A stretch of DNA of 61,499 nt from Dolichospermum circinale AWQC310F. Lineage in GTDB: Bacteria > Cyanobacteriota > Cyanobacteriia > Cyanobacteriales > Nostocaceae. A program made the position numbers and the translations under genes. Below the pieces are notes generated by a model. The model was not told where the DNA came from. It ran no database searches and was given only the letters and a program-made list of their open reading frames with translations. Shown one piece after another: positions 1 through 8,220 of this stretch (position 1 is its first letter; every line of letters starts with the position of its first letter). The stretch spans positions 1 to 61,499 of the forward strand of contig NZ_KE384713.1 of assembly GCF_000426925.1 (NCBI RefSeq), read 5' to 3'.

Positions 1-1
1 A

Positions 2-631
2 AGATATCAAGGACAATTTGGGGAGTTTACAATTACTCACGGCGATCTCCAAAGTGTGATAATCTATCGTACAGGATTAATGATCGCAGCATTGTGTTTT
101 TCCCTGGGTAGTAGTTTAGTTTTAATTTCTCCCCAACCCGCTGTAATTCAAGCTATTACACCTATTTACACCTGTTTTAGTCTCGCACTTGGTATTAGTT
201 TATTAACTATTCATATTTATATGAAATTTTTGCACCAAATTTTGCAAATTTTCTGGATAATTGGTAGCATTTCTGCTTTAATTTTCGCCCATAGTGATAG
301 TCAAGCTTTTGCAATTACGATTTATAATCAACCATTGACTATATTAGGTATTGGTTTCACTTTTGCAGCTTTAACAGGAATTTATTTTAAAGAAGGTTTT
401 TGCTTTAATCGTTTAGAAACTAAGATCTTAACTCCCATAGTTCCTATATTGTTATTGGGACATTTAACAGGAATTTTATCTACCCAAACCGAACAGATTT
501 TATTAGCAATTTGGACAATTTGCTTTTTAATTTTTGCGGTGCGGAAAATCATTCAACCTATTCCTCCCGACATTGGAGATAAATCAGTATTTGATTATTT
601 AAAAAAGCAACATTTAAAGACTTCCCAATAA
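2..631 (+). CDS. DUF2301-type integral membrane protein, 5' end cut by window edge
   Basis: The reading frame is open to the left edge: residues encoded before the first possible GTG start (position 56) read RYQGQFGEFTIT, which I recall as the N-terminal pattern of cyanobacterial DUF2301 proteins. The gene therefore begins outside the window. The visible part has about six hydrophobic segments and a short charged C-terminus (DYLKKQHLKTSQ), so it is an integral inner or thylakoid membrane protein. No catalytic motif is visible and the function of the family is unknown to me. A roughly 400-bp repeat-bearing spacer separates it from dprA, so the two are probably not co-transcribed. Confidence 0.75.
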   Translation, partial: RYQGQFGEFTITHGDLQSVIIYRTGLMIAALCFSLGSSLVLISPQPAVIQAITPIYTCFSLALGISLLTIHIYMKFLHQILQIFWIIGSISALIFAHSDSQAFAITIYNQPLTILGIGFTFAALTGIYFKEGFCFNRLETKILTPIVPILLLGHLTGILSTQTEQILLAIWTICFLIFAVRKIIQPIPPDIGDKSVFDYLKKQHLKTSQ

Positions 632-654
632 AAAAACAGTCAACCACCCACAAA

Positions 655-800
655 AATATCTTAGAGGATGTTTGAAAACTTTTTAGCGAATATAATACAC
701 TACTACACAAACCAAGTCACCCCGCGCGGACTCACAGAAAATCAAGCTTTTCCAACCCACGCAGGTAGGTTTTATCTGTGTAACCGCGATTTAGAATCAC
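655..800 (+). repeat. Dispersed element, copy A (shortened)
   Basis: The stretch beginning TTAGAGGATGTTT, followed by GCGAATATAATA and CACTACTACACA, matches the reverse complement of 15195-15316, where the same blocks occur in the same order with extra bases between them. Copy A therefore looks like the same element with an internal deletion. The right boundary is uncertain. A 44-codon open frame runs through it, but it consists of repeat sequence and I do not call it a gene. The remainder of the 632-1038 spacer holds a second repeat at 829-880 and no convincing gene. Confidence 0.6.
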
Positions 801-828
801 CCTAATTAGTATGAATTTAGACCTTTGT

Positions 829-880
829 TTCTCCGTTTTCTCTGTGCCTCTGTGGTTCGTTTTCCGCTGCTTCAGATAAT
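829..880 (+). repeat. Short dispersed repeat (CTCTGTG..CTCTGTGGTTCGTT type)
   Basis: The run CTCTGTGCCTCTGTGGTTCG recurs inverted near 8450-8490 (GAACGAACCACAGAGAACAC) and in a diverged form near 15125-15180. All three lie in gene-free DNA. It is a small non-coding dispersed repeat with no open frame. Function unknown. Confidence 0.55.
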
Positions 881-1038
881 TTGTAGGAAAGTAGGTGAAC
901 GGAAAAAAACCGACATAAGTAACGAAAAGTAAAGTTGCCCAAAACTTCTTCCCTGTTCCCAGTTAAGAGTTCCCTGTTCCCTTGTCATAACGACAATTTT
1001 TAACGCCAACCTAATTAGAAAAGGTTAAATATGCAAAA

Positions 1039-2163
1039 ATGTCAAATATAGAAGAACGTAAATACTGGTTAGCTTGGTCACAAATTTCTGGTGTTGGTCC
1101 AATACTAATACAAAGATTACAACAGCACTTTAGTAATTTAGAAACAGCTTGGAAAGCCAGTCCCGGAGAATTGCGAAAAGTCGAAGGTTTTGGAATTCAG
1201 ACCTTAGAAAAAGTTATTCAACAAAAATCCCGTTTAAACCCCGAACAACTACTTACCCAACACCAACAAATAAACCCCCATTTTTGGACACCCGCAGACC
1301 CAGAATATCCCCAACTATTGCGAGAAATTCCTACTCCACCCCCGCTGTTGTATTATCGAGGTGTAATTGATTTACAGGAAAATTCAGGACAAAAACCTCT
1401 GGTAGGAATTGTGGGAACTCGTCAACCCACAGAATACGGAATTAAATGGACTCGTCAAATTAGTACCGCATTAGCCAAAAATGGTTTTACTGTTGTTTCT
1501 GGTATGGCCGAGGGAATAGACACCGAAAGTCATTCAGCAACATTGAAAGCGGGAGGAAGAACAATAGCAGTTATGGGAACTGGTGTAGATGTTATTTATC
1601 CCCATAAAAATCGAGATTTATATCAACAGATTTTGAAATCTGGGATAGTAATTAGTGAATATCCTGCGAAAACACCACCGAACCGCACCCATTTTCCCCG
1701 TCGAAATCGAATTATTGCTGGTTTGAGTCGTGCGGTATTAGTTATGGAAGCACCTCTAAAATCTGGTGCTTTAATTACAGCTACCTATGCTAATGAATTT
1801 AATCGAGATGTTTATGCTTTACCGGGAAAAATTGATGATCAACCATCACAGGGTTGTTTAAAATTAATTAGTCAAGGTGCTGGTTTAATTAATCATCAAC
1901 TTAATGAATTATTAATCATGTTGGGAGCAATTCCCCAAATAGATATAGAAACAGAAACACCTTTAGTTAAATCTCCTCCTATACCTAACTTAGCACCAGA
2001 ATTACAACAGATAATAAATATTTTAGCCATTGATGCTTTATCTTTTGATTTTATCATTCAAAAAACAGGAATGAATGCTGCAATAGTATCCAGTTCTTTA
2101 TTGCAGTTAGAACTTATGGGTTTAGTTACCCAACTTCCGGGAATGCGATATCAAAAACTGTAA
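1039..2163 (+). CDS. dprA: DNA-processing protein DprA (Smf)
   Basis: DprA binds incoming single-stranded DNA during natural transformation and loads RecA. The 374-residue product has an N-terminal helix-hairpin-helix-like region (about 10-65) and a Rossmann-type core with VGTR (125-128), SGMAEGID (154-161), FPRRNRIIAGLS (219-230) and KSGALITA (241-248). A C-terminal winged-helix region follows (about 310-374). Motif order and length fit complete DprA. The ATG at 1039 is chosen; another in-line ATG at 1031 is in a different frame. It appears monocistronic and is followed directly by a heptamer repeat. Its presence implies competence potential, as in many cyanobacteria. Confidence 0.95.
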   Translation: MSNIEERKYWLAWSQISGVGPILIQRLQQHFSNLETAWKASPGELRKVEGFGIQTLEKVIQQKSRLNPEQLLTQHQQINPHFWTPADPEYPQLLREIPTPPPLLYYRGVIDLQENSGQKPLVGIVGTRQPTEYGIKWTRQISTALAKNGFTVVSGMAEGIDTESHSATLKAGGRTIAVMGTGVDVIYPHKNRDLYQQILKSGIVISEYPAKTPPNRTHFPRRNRIIAGLSRAVLVMEAPLKSGALITATYANEFNRDVYALPGKIDDQPSQGCLKLISQGAGLINHQLNELLIMLGAIPQIDIETETPLVKSPPIPNLAPELQQIINILAIDALSFDFIIQKTGMNAAIVSSSLLQLELMGLVTQLPGMRYQKL

Positions 2164-2191
2164 GGGAACAGGGAACAGGGAACAGGGAATA
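2164..2191 (+). repeat. Heptamer tandem repeat (GGGAACA)4
   Basis: Three perfect GGGAACA units and one variant (GGGAATA) follow the dprA stop codon immediately. This is one of several short tandemly repeated heptamer arrays in the window, a known feature of heterocystous cyanobacteria. Confidence 0.85.
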
Positions 2192-2249
2192 AATTACTGT
2201 GTACTTCATTAGACAGGGATTCGCTATCGCTATATCTTCTTCCTTTTGT

Positions 2250-3776
2250 CTATTGTTGTGGATAATATTGGGGGGTGATCATCGGGGCTTGATAAGTACC
2301 CATGGGTACATTATTAACCATTCCATTCGGTGCGTTTGGATTGATCATCGGGGCTTGAATAAAAGGCTGAACAGGTTGAACAGGTTGAATCGGTACTTGA
2401 TAATTAGGAACAGGTTGATTGGGTTGATTATTAGTAAAATTACTAGGTTGTACTGTAGCTTGGCTGAAGTATTGATAAGCAGAACTGGAAATAGAACTAA
2501 TTAATTTTGCAGCACGAGGATCATTATTTGGACGTTGTACCATAATAGCCGCAATATAACGCTTACCCGTCGGGACATCAATCAAACCCGCATCTGCTAA
2601 CATTGTACCAATATCACCAGTTTTGTGATACGCATTTGCGCCTTTTCCTAAACCAGCAGGTAAAAGATTATCTCTTTCCGTCCGGCTCATAATATTAAGC
2701 ATTGAATCACGCGATCGCATAGTCACCACATTACCTTGATTGACCATAGAGATTAAATTCCCCAATTCTCGCGGACTGGTGGTATTAGTCCCTTGTAAAT
2801 CTGGGAGAGGACTACGAATCATCGTTGTTGTTAGTCCCCAACTGCGAAAACGCCCATTTAAAGCCTCTTGTCCTCCCAATTTAGCAATTAGCATATTTGT
2901 CGCGGTGTTATCGCTAATTGTAATCATTTTTGTCGCCAGATCAAGAGCCGTGTACTTGCTGCCTGGAGCTTGATATTGTATATTTCCTGAACCACCGACA
3001 ATCATTTCCTTTTCCAGAGTTAATATTTCATCTAAACGGATTTTACCCGCATCTACATCCTGGAAAAAAGCCATCAAAATCGGGATTTTAATTGTACTAG
3101 CGGCCGGAAAACTCCTATTACCATTAATATCTACATAAGCACCATTATCTAAGTCTAATAAAAATACCCCCGGCGTTAAGTCAGAATTAGTAGCAGGGAG
3201 GCTTTGCAGCGTATCTTTTAAAGATGTAATTTCCTGGGATAGATATAAACCCGTTCTAGCAGAATCAGGGTCTTTTTGAGGTGATGAAGCTTGAGATAAT
3301 ACCGCTACTGAATTAATGCGACTAGCAGGGTCTAGAACTGACAACAAAGTACCGACAATCGCACCAATGCCTACCCCAACGATCAAAAAGCGTAAGGCAT
3401 ATAACATGACTTTGGCCATGGGTTTTAACCTAGTCTTGCGTGATCCTTTTCTTTCTATTTTTGACTTTTCTATGGGTACAGTCCTTAACCTCACAGTCCC
3501 ACTTTGGGAAAATTGAGTATTTTTCTTGACCGGAGGTACGGGTTTAACTCCTGGATACACCATCACCTGTGATGCTGGTTTTCGCCCCCCATCCGAGATC
3601 ATAGCCGGACTGATATGATTATCTAGACGTGTTACTTTTCCCGCTTCTCTTGGGCTAGAAACTGGCTGCTGACTGCTTTTTTTTTGTCCTGTCTTTGAAA
3701 CCGCACGTTTACGCCGGCGACGCTGTACTGGCTGTCCCCGTGATATAAGTATCAGTTTCTCACTTGATTCTGACAT
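2250..3776 (-). CDS. Membrane-anchored serine hydrolase of the class A beta-lactamase fold
   Basis: The 508-residue protein has a long basic, proline-rich cytoplasmic segment (1-120), one membrane span (about 122-148) and an extracytoplasmic serine beta-lactamase-like domain. That domain carries S227-T-I-K230 (SxxK), S288-D-N290 (SDN) and K385-T-G387 (KTG). In the segment where class A enzymes carry ExxLN with Glu166, it reads LPDLQ, so the deacylating glutamate appears to be missing. That suggests a penicillin-binding, peptidoglycan-related or regulatory serine hydrolase rather than an efficient beta-lactamase. The C-terminal tail (about 441-508) is rich in Pro, Gln and Asn with PVQP/PMI repeats. 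It is convergent with dprA and has its own upstream spacer (3777-3949). Physiological role is inferred only. Confidence 0.85.
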   Translation of the reverse strand: MSESSEKLILISRGQPVQRRRRKRAVSKTGQKKSSQQPVSSPREAGKVTRLDNHISPAMISDGGRKPASQVMVYPGVKPVPPVKKNTQFSQSGTVRLRTVPIEKSKIERKGSRKTRLKPMAKVMLYALRFLIVGVGIGAIVGTLLSVLDPASRINSVAVLSQASSPQKDPDSARTGLYLSQEITSLKDTLQSLPATNSDLTPGVFLLDLDNGAYVDINGNRSFPAASTIKIPILMAFFQDVDAGKIRLDEILTLEKEMIVGGSGNIQYQAPGSKYTALDLATKMITISDNTATNMLIAKLGGQEALNGRFRSWGLTTTMIRSPLPDLQGTNTTSPRELGNLISMVNQGNVVTMRSRDSMLNIMSRTERDNLLPAGLGKGANAYHKTGDIGTMLADAGLIDVPTGKRYIAAIMVQRPNNDPRAAKLISSISSSAYQYFSQATVQPSNFTNNQPNQPVPNYQVPIQPVQPVQPFIQAPMINPNAPNGMVNNVPMGTYQAPMITPQYYPQQ

Positions 3777-3949
3777 AGGTACTCCTTGTCACCTTCGACC
3801 CAGATTGTTAATTGATGCACCATGATACTTAGTTTACCGTCTAAAACTAAGTATTAGTTTTGTATCTACTTTACACTATATTGATCTTTTTGGGCAATTG
3901 ATAATCACCCAGGTTACAGATAAAGGTTTTTACTATCTAAAACATGACT

Positions 3950-4702
3950 CTATTTTGTCCTATTAATTGCCCATTGTACCTGTCGTAAAATCCCCCGCAA
4001 CATTCCCACTTCCGCAGTTTGTAAGTAAGCGCGGTTATATAAATGGCGAAATTTTTCCATGCGACTAGCTGCGGTATGGGGATAAAGATAACCTATGGCC
4101 AGCAGTAATGATTCCAATTCTTGATAATATGCCTCCACTGCATCTAAGGGAGCAATTTCTACAGTGCTTTTATTATCTTCTATGAAGATACTACTACATT
4201 GTGACAATTCGTAACAACAAATGGCAACCGCAGCCGCTAAATTCAAAGATGGATATTCTGGACTAGTGGGAATGAACACTAATTTATGGGCATAATTTAA
4301 TTCTTCATTGGTTAACCCCCTGTCTTCCCTCCCGAAAATCAAAGCTACGGGCTTTTCTAGTGTTTCTAATAACCAAGGTAAAGCCGTGCGCGGGTTTTCT
4401 AAAGGTATTTCTCCACTGTAGTCCCGACCAATGGTAGCAATGGCACGAACACAGCCCTGCAATGCTTGTGGTAATGTGTCTACTATGACCGCAGATCCTA
4501 AAATATCCTTACCATGAACTGCCATTTTTATAGCATCAAAACATGAGCGATCGCATTGAGGATTGACTAATATTAATTTAGATAAGCCAAAGTTTTTCAT
4601 CACTCTGGCCACTGAACCTACATTCAACGGACCTGCTGGTTCTACTAATACTATAATCACATGACTGCAACTATTTTTTATACTAATATTTTCTGTGATC
4701 AT
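3950..4702 (-). CDS. trmJ: TrmJ-type tRNA/rRNA 2'-O-methyltransferase (SPOUT family)
   Basis: Predicted SAM-dependent ribose methyltransferase of the TrmH/SpoU group; TrmJ members modify position 32 of tRNAs. The three SPOUT motifs are visible: N27-VGS-VAR (motif 1), LIFGREDRGL (121-130, motif 2) and PSLNLAAAV (151-159, motif 3, part of the SAM-binding knot). Length (250 residues) is normal for TrmJ. Its ATG shares one base with the stop codon of the upstream MnmC-like gene (TAATG at 4700-4704), indicating one operon with translational coupling. Both products are tRNA-modification candidates. The exact target nucleotide cannot be read from sequence. Confidence 0.88.
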   Translation of the reverse strand: MITENISIKNSCSHVIIVLVEPAGPLNVGSVARVMKNFGLSKLILVNPQCDRSCFDAIKMAVHGKDILGSAVIVDTLPQALQGCVRAIATIGRDYSGEIPLENPRTALPWLLETLEKPVALIFGREDRGLTNEELNYAHKLVFIPTSPEYPSLNLAAAVAICCYELSQCSSIFIEDNKSTVEIAPLDAVEAYYQELESLLLAIGYLYPHTAASRMEKFRHLYNRAYLQTAEVGMLRGILRQVQWAINRTK

Positions 4703-5613
4703 TATTTATTATTTCCTGATTTAAACCATCTTTTGCGCCATTGTGAAGTTGATTCTAGAGAAGAAGCTTGTACTTCTTGTTGTCGTCTTTTTAGTATATC
4801 CTCCGCAGAATCCCTTAAAGTAGGATCTCGGTAAGGAATAGCAGCACGAGTTAGTAAATATTCTTTTTCTGCTGGGGAAAGAGCCAAAAAAGATGATTTA
4901 CTTGATTTTTCTTCATGTTCATGATATCCTGCTATTGTCCCCGGCGTGCGTCTTCCTACTGGTGAGGTCGAACCTACAACCAACCCAGCAGTTAAGAACG
5001 CAGTCCGTACAGCCCCCGCACAGGAATAAGTAGCAATTAATCCATTTTTATCTAAACACTCTGATACTTTTTTGATAAATTCCACAGTCCATAATTGCGG
5101 ACATTGGGGGGGTGAAAAAGGGTCAAGAAAAATTGCGTCCGCTTGAAAACCGGATTCATATACTTGTGAAATCAAGCTCCTAGCATCACCAATGAGTAAG
5201 GTAGCTTGAAGATGATCTATTTTGACTTCATGCTCAAAAGCTATTTGACTGAAAACTTTGATATGTTTTATATATTTTTCGTCCCAACCATCAAATAACT
5301 GATTGGTAATTGCTGCTATGGGGACTGCGGAATTTATTTCTAAGCCTATCACTTCTACATGACAATGAGGATTTATTTCCCAAATTGTCTGTAAAGCCGC
5401 TGCTGTGTTATATCCTAAACCATAACAAATATCTAACAATCGCACAAATCCCGTCTTTGCTAATATTGGTAATTGAGTGGGAATCACAAACTTGAGCAAA
5501 CTCTCCTGTTTTGCTCCATAGTGACTGTGAAAGGCTTCGTTAAATTCTTTAGAAAAGAAAGTAAAAGAACCATCTTGTGTTTGTTGTGGTGTAAAATCTT
5601 CTAAATTTGACAT
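4702..5613 (-). CDS. MnmC-like SAM-dependent methyltransferase (stand-alone, DUF752)
   Basis: It resembles the methyltransferase half of MnmC, which finishes the mnm5s2U34 wobble modification of tRNA, without the FAD-dependent oxidase half. Numbering from a TTG at 5640, a glycine-rich SAM site LLDICYGLGYN lies at 68-78 and the family motif DPFSPPQCPQLWT at 173-185. The open frame can begin at that TTG, but the ATG at 5613 (MSNLEDF..) fits the family better and is used here (303 residues). It is coupled to the TrmJ-type gene by a one-base overlap. Its start faces that of sseA across about 47 bp, so both promoters must be packed into very little DNA. Confidence 0.82.
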   Translation of the reverse strand: MSNLEDFTPQQTQDGSFTFFSKEFNEAFHSHYGAKQESLLKFVIPTQLPILAKTGFVRLLDICYGLGYNTAAALQTIWEINPHCHVEVIGLEINSAVPIAAITNQLFDGWDEKYIKHIKVFSQIAFEHEVKIDHLQATLLIGDARSLISQVYESGFQADAIFLDPFSPPQCPQLWTVEFIKKVSECLDKNGLIATYSCAGAVRTAFLTAGLVVGSTSPVGRRTPGTIAGYHEHEEKSSKSSFLALSPAEKEYLLTRAAIPYRDPTLRDSAEDILKRRQQEVQASSLESTSQWRKRWFKSGNNK

Positions 5614-5660
5614 TTTATCAAGAAAAAAGTCAGTTGTCAATTACTTATTAACCATTATCT

Positions 5661-6482
5661 ATGATCATGATAAATCAATTTACTGTTTCTTCACAATGGC
5701 TATTTGATCATCTTGACAATTCTGATGTTGTAATTATTGATTGTCGGTTTTCTTTAAATGATTCACAATTAGGAAAACAGCAGTATCATACTGATCATAT
5801 TCCCAATGCTCACTATTTAGATTTAAATCAAGATTTATCTAGTCCTGTAAAGGAACATGGAGGAAGACATCCTTTACCTAATATTACAGAATTAGCCGAA
5901 AAACTAGCAGCAATTGGTATAAATTCTCAAAAAACTTTAGTAATAGCTTATGATGATTCTCGTTTAGCTTTTGCTTCTCGTTTATGGTGGTTATTAAAGT
6001 ATTTAGGACATGAACAAGTAGCTGTTTTAGATAGTGGTTTTTCAGGTTGGAAAAATGCAGGTTATGAAGTTACAAATGTCATTCCTATTTCTAAAAAAGG
6101 AATATTTATTCCCAAAGTACAAAAAGATCAAGTCGTAGATTTTGCTTATGTAAAAAATTGTCAAAATAATCCAGATGTAATTTTAATAGATTCTAGAGAA
6201 AAAGAACGTTATCTTGGAGAAAAAGAACCAATTGATAAAATCGCTGGACATATTCCTGGCGCTATTAATTATCCTTGGCAAGAAGTAACTGATTCTTCTG
6301 GTAAAATACTTTCTCAATTACAACAATCTCAACGTTGGGAAAATATAGATACAACTAAAGAAATTTTAGTTTATTGTGGTTCTGGTATTACAGCTTGTGT
6401 AAATCTACTTTCTTTAGCAATAGCTGGAATTTCTACCGCTAAACTGTACGCTGGTAGTTGGAGTGATTGGATTAGTTATTAG
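5661..6482 (+). CDS. sseA: Thiosulfate/3-mercaptopyruvate sulfurtransferase (double rhodanese)
   Basis: Two rhodanese domains are present: an inactive N-terminal one (about 8-140) and a catalytic C-terminal one (about 155-273) with active-site C239 in CGSGITA (239-245). It transfers sulfane sulfur from thiosulfate or mercaptopyruvate to thiol or cyanide acceptors in the cytoplasm. The CGSG(I/V)TA loop is the form typical of this family. Two in-frame ATGs (5661 and 5667) are both possible starts. It is divergent from the MnmC-like gene. Whether MnmC/TrmJ and this sulfurtransferase share a tRNA-thiolation context is only a suggestion from proximity. Confidence 0.9.
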   Translation: MIMINQFTVSSQWLFDHLDNSDVVIIDCRFSLNDSQLGKQQYHTDHIPNAHYLDLNQDLSSPVKEHGGRHPLPNITELAEKLAAIGINSQKTLVIAYDDSRLAFASRLWWLLKYLGHEQVAVLDSGFSGWKNAGYEVTNVIPISKKGIFIPKVQKDQVVDFAYVKNCQNNPDVILIDSREKERYLGEKEPIDKIAGHIPGAINYPWQEVTDSSGKILSQLQQSQRWENIDTTKEILVYCGSGITACVNLLSLAIAGISTAKLYAGSWSDWISY

Positions 6483-6529
6483 TCAATAGTCAGTAGTTCA
6501 TGATCATTAATCAGTAATTATTAATAGTA

Positions 6530-6634
6530 TTCAATTGTCAACTGTTTGCAATACAATGTCAAGTGCTAACAATACATTGTCAATAAGATATGATACATTA
6601 TTAATAATTTACGATACATTGTTAATTGTTTGGC
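6530..6634 (+). promoter_or_regulatory. Four 21-bp iterons upstream of gor
   Basis: The core ATACAWTGTCAA recurs at 6551, 6572, 6593 and 6614, a strict 21-bp period. A degenerate fifth unit starts at 6530. Most units contain a 9-base dyad of the form ATTg-T-cAAT (ATTGTCAAT in unit 2, ATTATTAAT in unit 3, where both arms have changed together). A 21-bp period is two helical turns, so all sites would face the same side of DNA. They end about 20 bp before the gor ribosome-binding site. TTGTCA in unit 2 with ATTAAT 17 bp downstream could serve as a promoter. An operator array is inference; a chance tandem duplication is the alternative. Confidence 0.55.
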
Positions 6635-6652
6635 TAAAAGAGGTAGAGAATT

Positions 6653-8029
6653 ATGAGCTTTAATTATGATCTGTTTGTCATTGGTGCTGGTTCAGGTGGT
6701 TTAGCTGCTTCTAAACGCGCAGCTAGTTATGGTGCAAAAGTAGCAATTGCTGAATATGATCTAGTTGGTGGTACTTGTGTAATTCGCGGTTGTGTACCTA
6801 AAAAACTTATGGTGTATGGTTCTCATTTTCCTGCTCAATTTCAAGAAGCAGCAGGTTATGGTTGGACAGTAGGAGATGTAAAATTTGATTGGGAACATTT
6901 TATTACATCTATAGATAATGAAGTTAACAGACTTTCAAAACTACATATCAGTTTTTTAGAAAAAGCTGGTGTAAAATTAATTTCTGGTCGTGCTACCTTT
7001 ATAGACCCTCATACAGTTGAAGTTAATGGTAACAAATATACAGCAGATAAAATTTTAATTGCTGTCGGTGGTCGTCCTATAAAACCAGAAATACCAGGTA
7101 TAGAACACGCTATTACCTCTAATGAGATTTTTCACTTGAAAACTCAACCGAAACATATCGCTATTATTGGCGCCGGTTACATTGGGAGTGAATTTGCTTG
7201 TATTATGCGCGGTTTAGGTTCAGAAGTTACACAAATTATTCGTAAGGAACAAATTTTAAATGGTTTTGACCAAGATATCCGCACTAGTATTCAAGAAGGA
7301 ATGACAAATCATGGTATTCGCATTATTCAAAATACCGAAGTTACAGCCATAGAAAAAGTAACAGAAGGGTTAAAATTAACCTTATCTAGAGAAAATCAAG
7401 AACCAATTATTGCTGATGTATTTTTAGTAGCAACCGGTCGTAGTCCCAATATTGAAGGACTAGGTTTAGAAAATGCTCAACTCGACTGTGTTCCCAGTTC
7501 AGAAGCAGAACCAGGATACAGTATTTCCAATGCTATATCCGTAAATGAGTATAGTCAAACTTGTCAACCTCATATCTTTGCTGTTGGTGATGTTACGGAC
7601 AGACTAAATTTAACTCCGGTTGCTATTGGTGAAGGACGCGCTTTTGCTGATAGTGAATTTGGTGATAACCGTCGGGAATTTAGTCATGAAACCGTGGCCA
7701 CAGCGGTATTTACCACTCCAGAAGCCGCTACTGTGGGTTTAACAGAGTCTCAAGCTAGGGAAAAGTATGGTGATGATATTAAAATCTATCGTACCAATTT
7801 CCGCCCAATGTATTACACTTTAGCGGGTAAGCAAGAAAAAACCATGATGAAATTGATTGTAGATAATCAAACTGATAAGATTTTAGGCGCTCACATGGTG
7901 GGAGACAATGCAGCAGAGATTATTCAAGGTGTAGCTATAGCTGTTAAAATGGGTGCAACTAAGGCTGATTTTGATGCTACTGTGGGTATTCACCCCTCCG
8001 CAGCAGAGGAATTTGTCACTATGAGATAG
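6653..8029 (+). CDS. gor: Glutathione reductase
   Basis: FAD-dependent reduction of glutathione disulfide in the cytoplasm. Visible: FAD-binding GAGSGG (11-16), redox-active pair C42-VIRG-C47 in the plant/cyanobacterial form, a second dinucleotide fold GAGYIG (173-178), and the C-terminal HPSAAEEFVT containing catalytic H447 and E452. The length is 458 residues. The second fold has GxGxxG, where most glutathione reductases have GxGxxA, and the two arginines that normally bind the NADPH 2'-phosphate read R197-K and N203 here. The start is supported by AAGAGGTAGAG just upstream of the ATG. The iteron array at 6551-6634 lies immediately upstream and may regulate it. Confidence 0.95.
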   Translation: MSFNYDLFVIGAGSGGLAASKRAASYGAKVAIAEYDLVGGTCVIRGCVPKKLMVYGSHFPAQFQEAAGYGWTVGDVKFDWEHFITSIDNEVNRLSKLHISFLEKAGVKLISGRATFIDPHTVEVNGNKYTADKILIAVGGRPIKPEIPGIEHAITSNEIFHLKTQPKHIAIIGAGYIGSEFACIMRGLGSEVTQIIRKEQILNGFDQDIRTSIQEGMTNHGIRIIQNTEVTAIEKVTEGLKLTLSRENQEPIIADVFLVATGRSPNIEGLGLENAQLDCVPSSEAEPGYSISNAISVNEYSQTCQPHIFAVGDVTDRLNLTPVAIGEGRAFADSEFGDNRREFSHETVATAVFTTPEAATVGLTESQAREKYGDDIKIYRTNFRPMYYTLAGKQEKTMMKLIVDNQTDKILGAHMVGDNAAEIIQGVAIAVKMGATKADFDATVGIHPSAAEEFVTMR

Positions 8030-8050
8030 TATTTGTTGTCTATTTTGTAG

Positions 8051-8143
8051 GGTGCGTTAGCGACAGCGTAACGCACCGTTTAATTAAGTACATACTTTAT
8101 ATGATGTGTTAGCAACAGCCTAACGCACCGTTTAATTAAGTAC
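8051..8143 (+). repeat. Two hairpin repeats downstream of gor
   Basis: The first unit has a perfect 9-bp stem GGTGCGTTA/TAACGCACC (8051-8077). A diverged second unit lies at 8105-8128. A 23-base block (8069-8091) is repeated exactly at 8121-8143, giving a 52-bp period. Such GTGCGTTA hairpins are common interspersed repeats in cyanobacteria and could act as a transcript end for gor, though no clear T-run follows. Confidence 0.65.
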
Positions 8144-8183
8144 CCAAAGCTTCAACCTAAATCTTCTGTAGCGTTGACAATAT

Positions 8184-8203
8184 AGGACTAAAGTCCTGAC
8201 TAC
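8184..8203 (+). repeat. Palindromic dispersed repeat (AGGACTAAAGTCCT)
   Basis: AGGACTAAAGTCCTGACTAC contains a perfect 14-base palindrome. Related copies with the sequence TAGTCAGGGCTTTAGCCCT and AGGACTAAAGTTCT occur at 25153-25177 and near 25200. All are in gene-free DNA. Confidence 0.6.
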
Positions 8204-8220
8204 AATCGCTTAATACAGCA

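Noticed and set aside
660-795. 44-codon frame starting MFENFLANIIHYYTNQ
   Set aside because: It consists of the dispersed element at 655-800, whose other copy has no matching frame.
2199-2504. Plus-strand frame of 101 codons
   Set aside because: It lies inside the antisense of the serine-hydrolase C-terminal repeat region and has no family resemblance.
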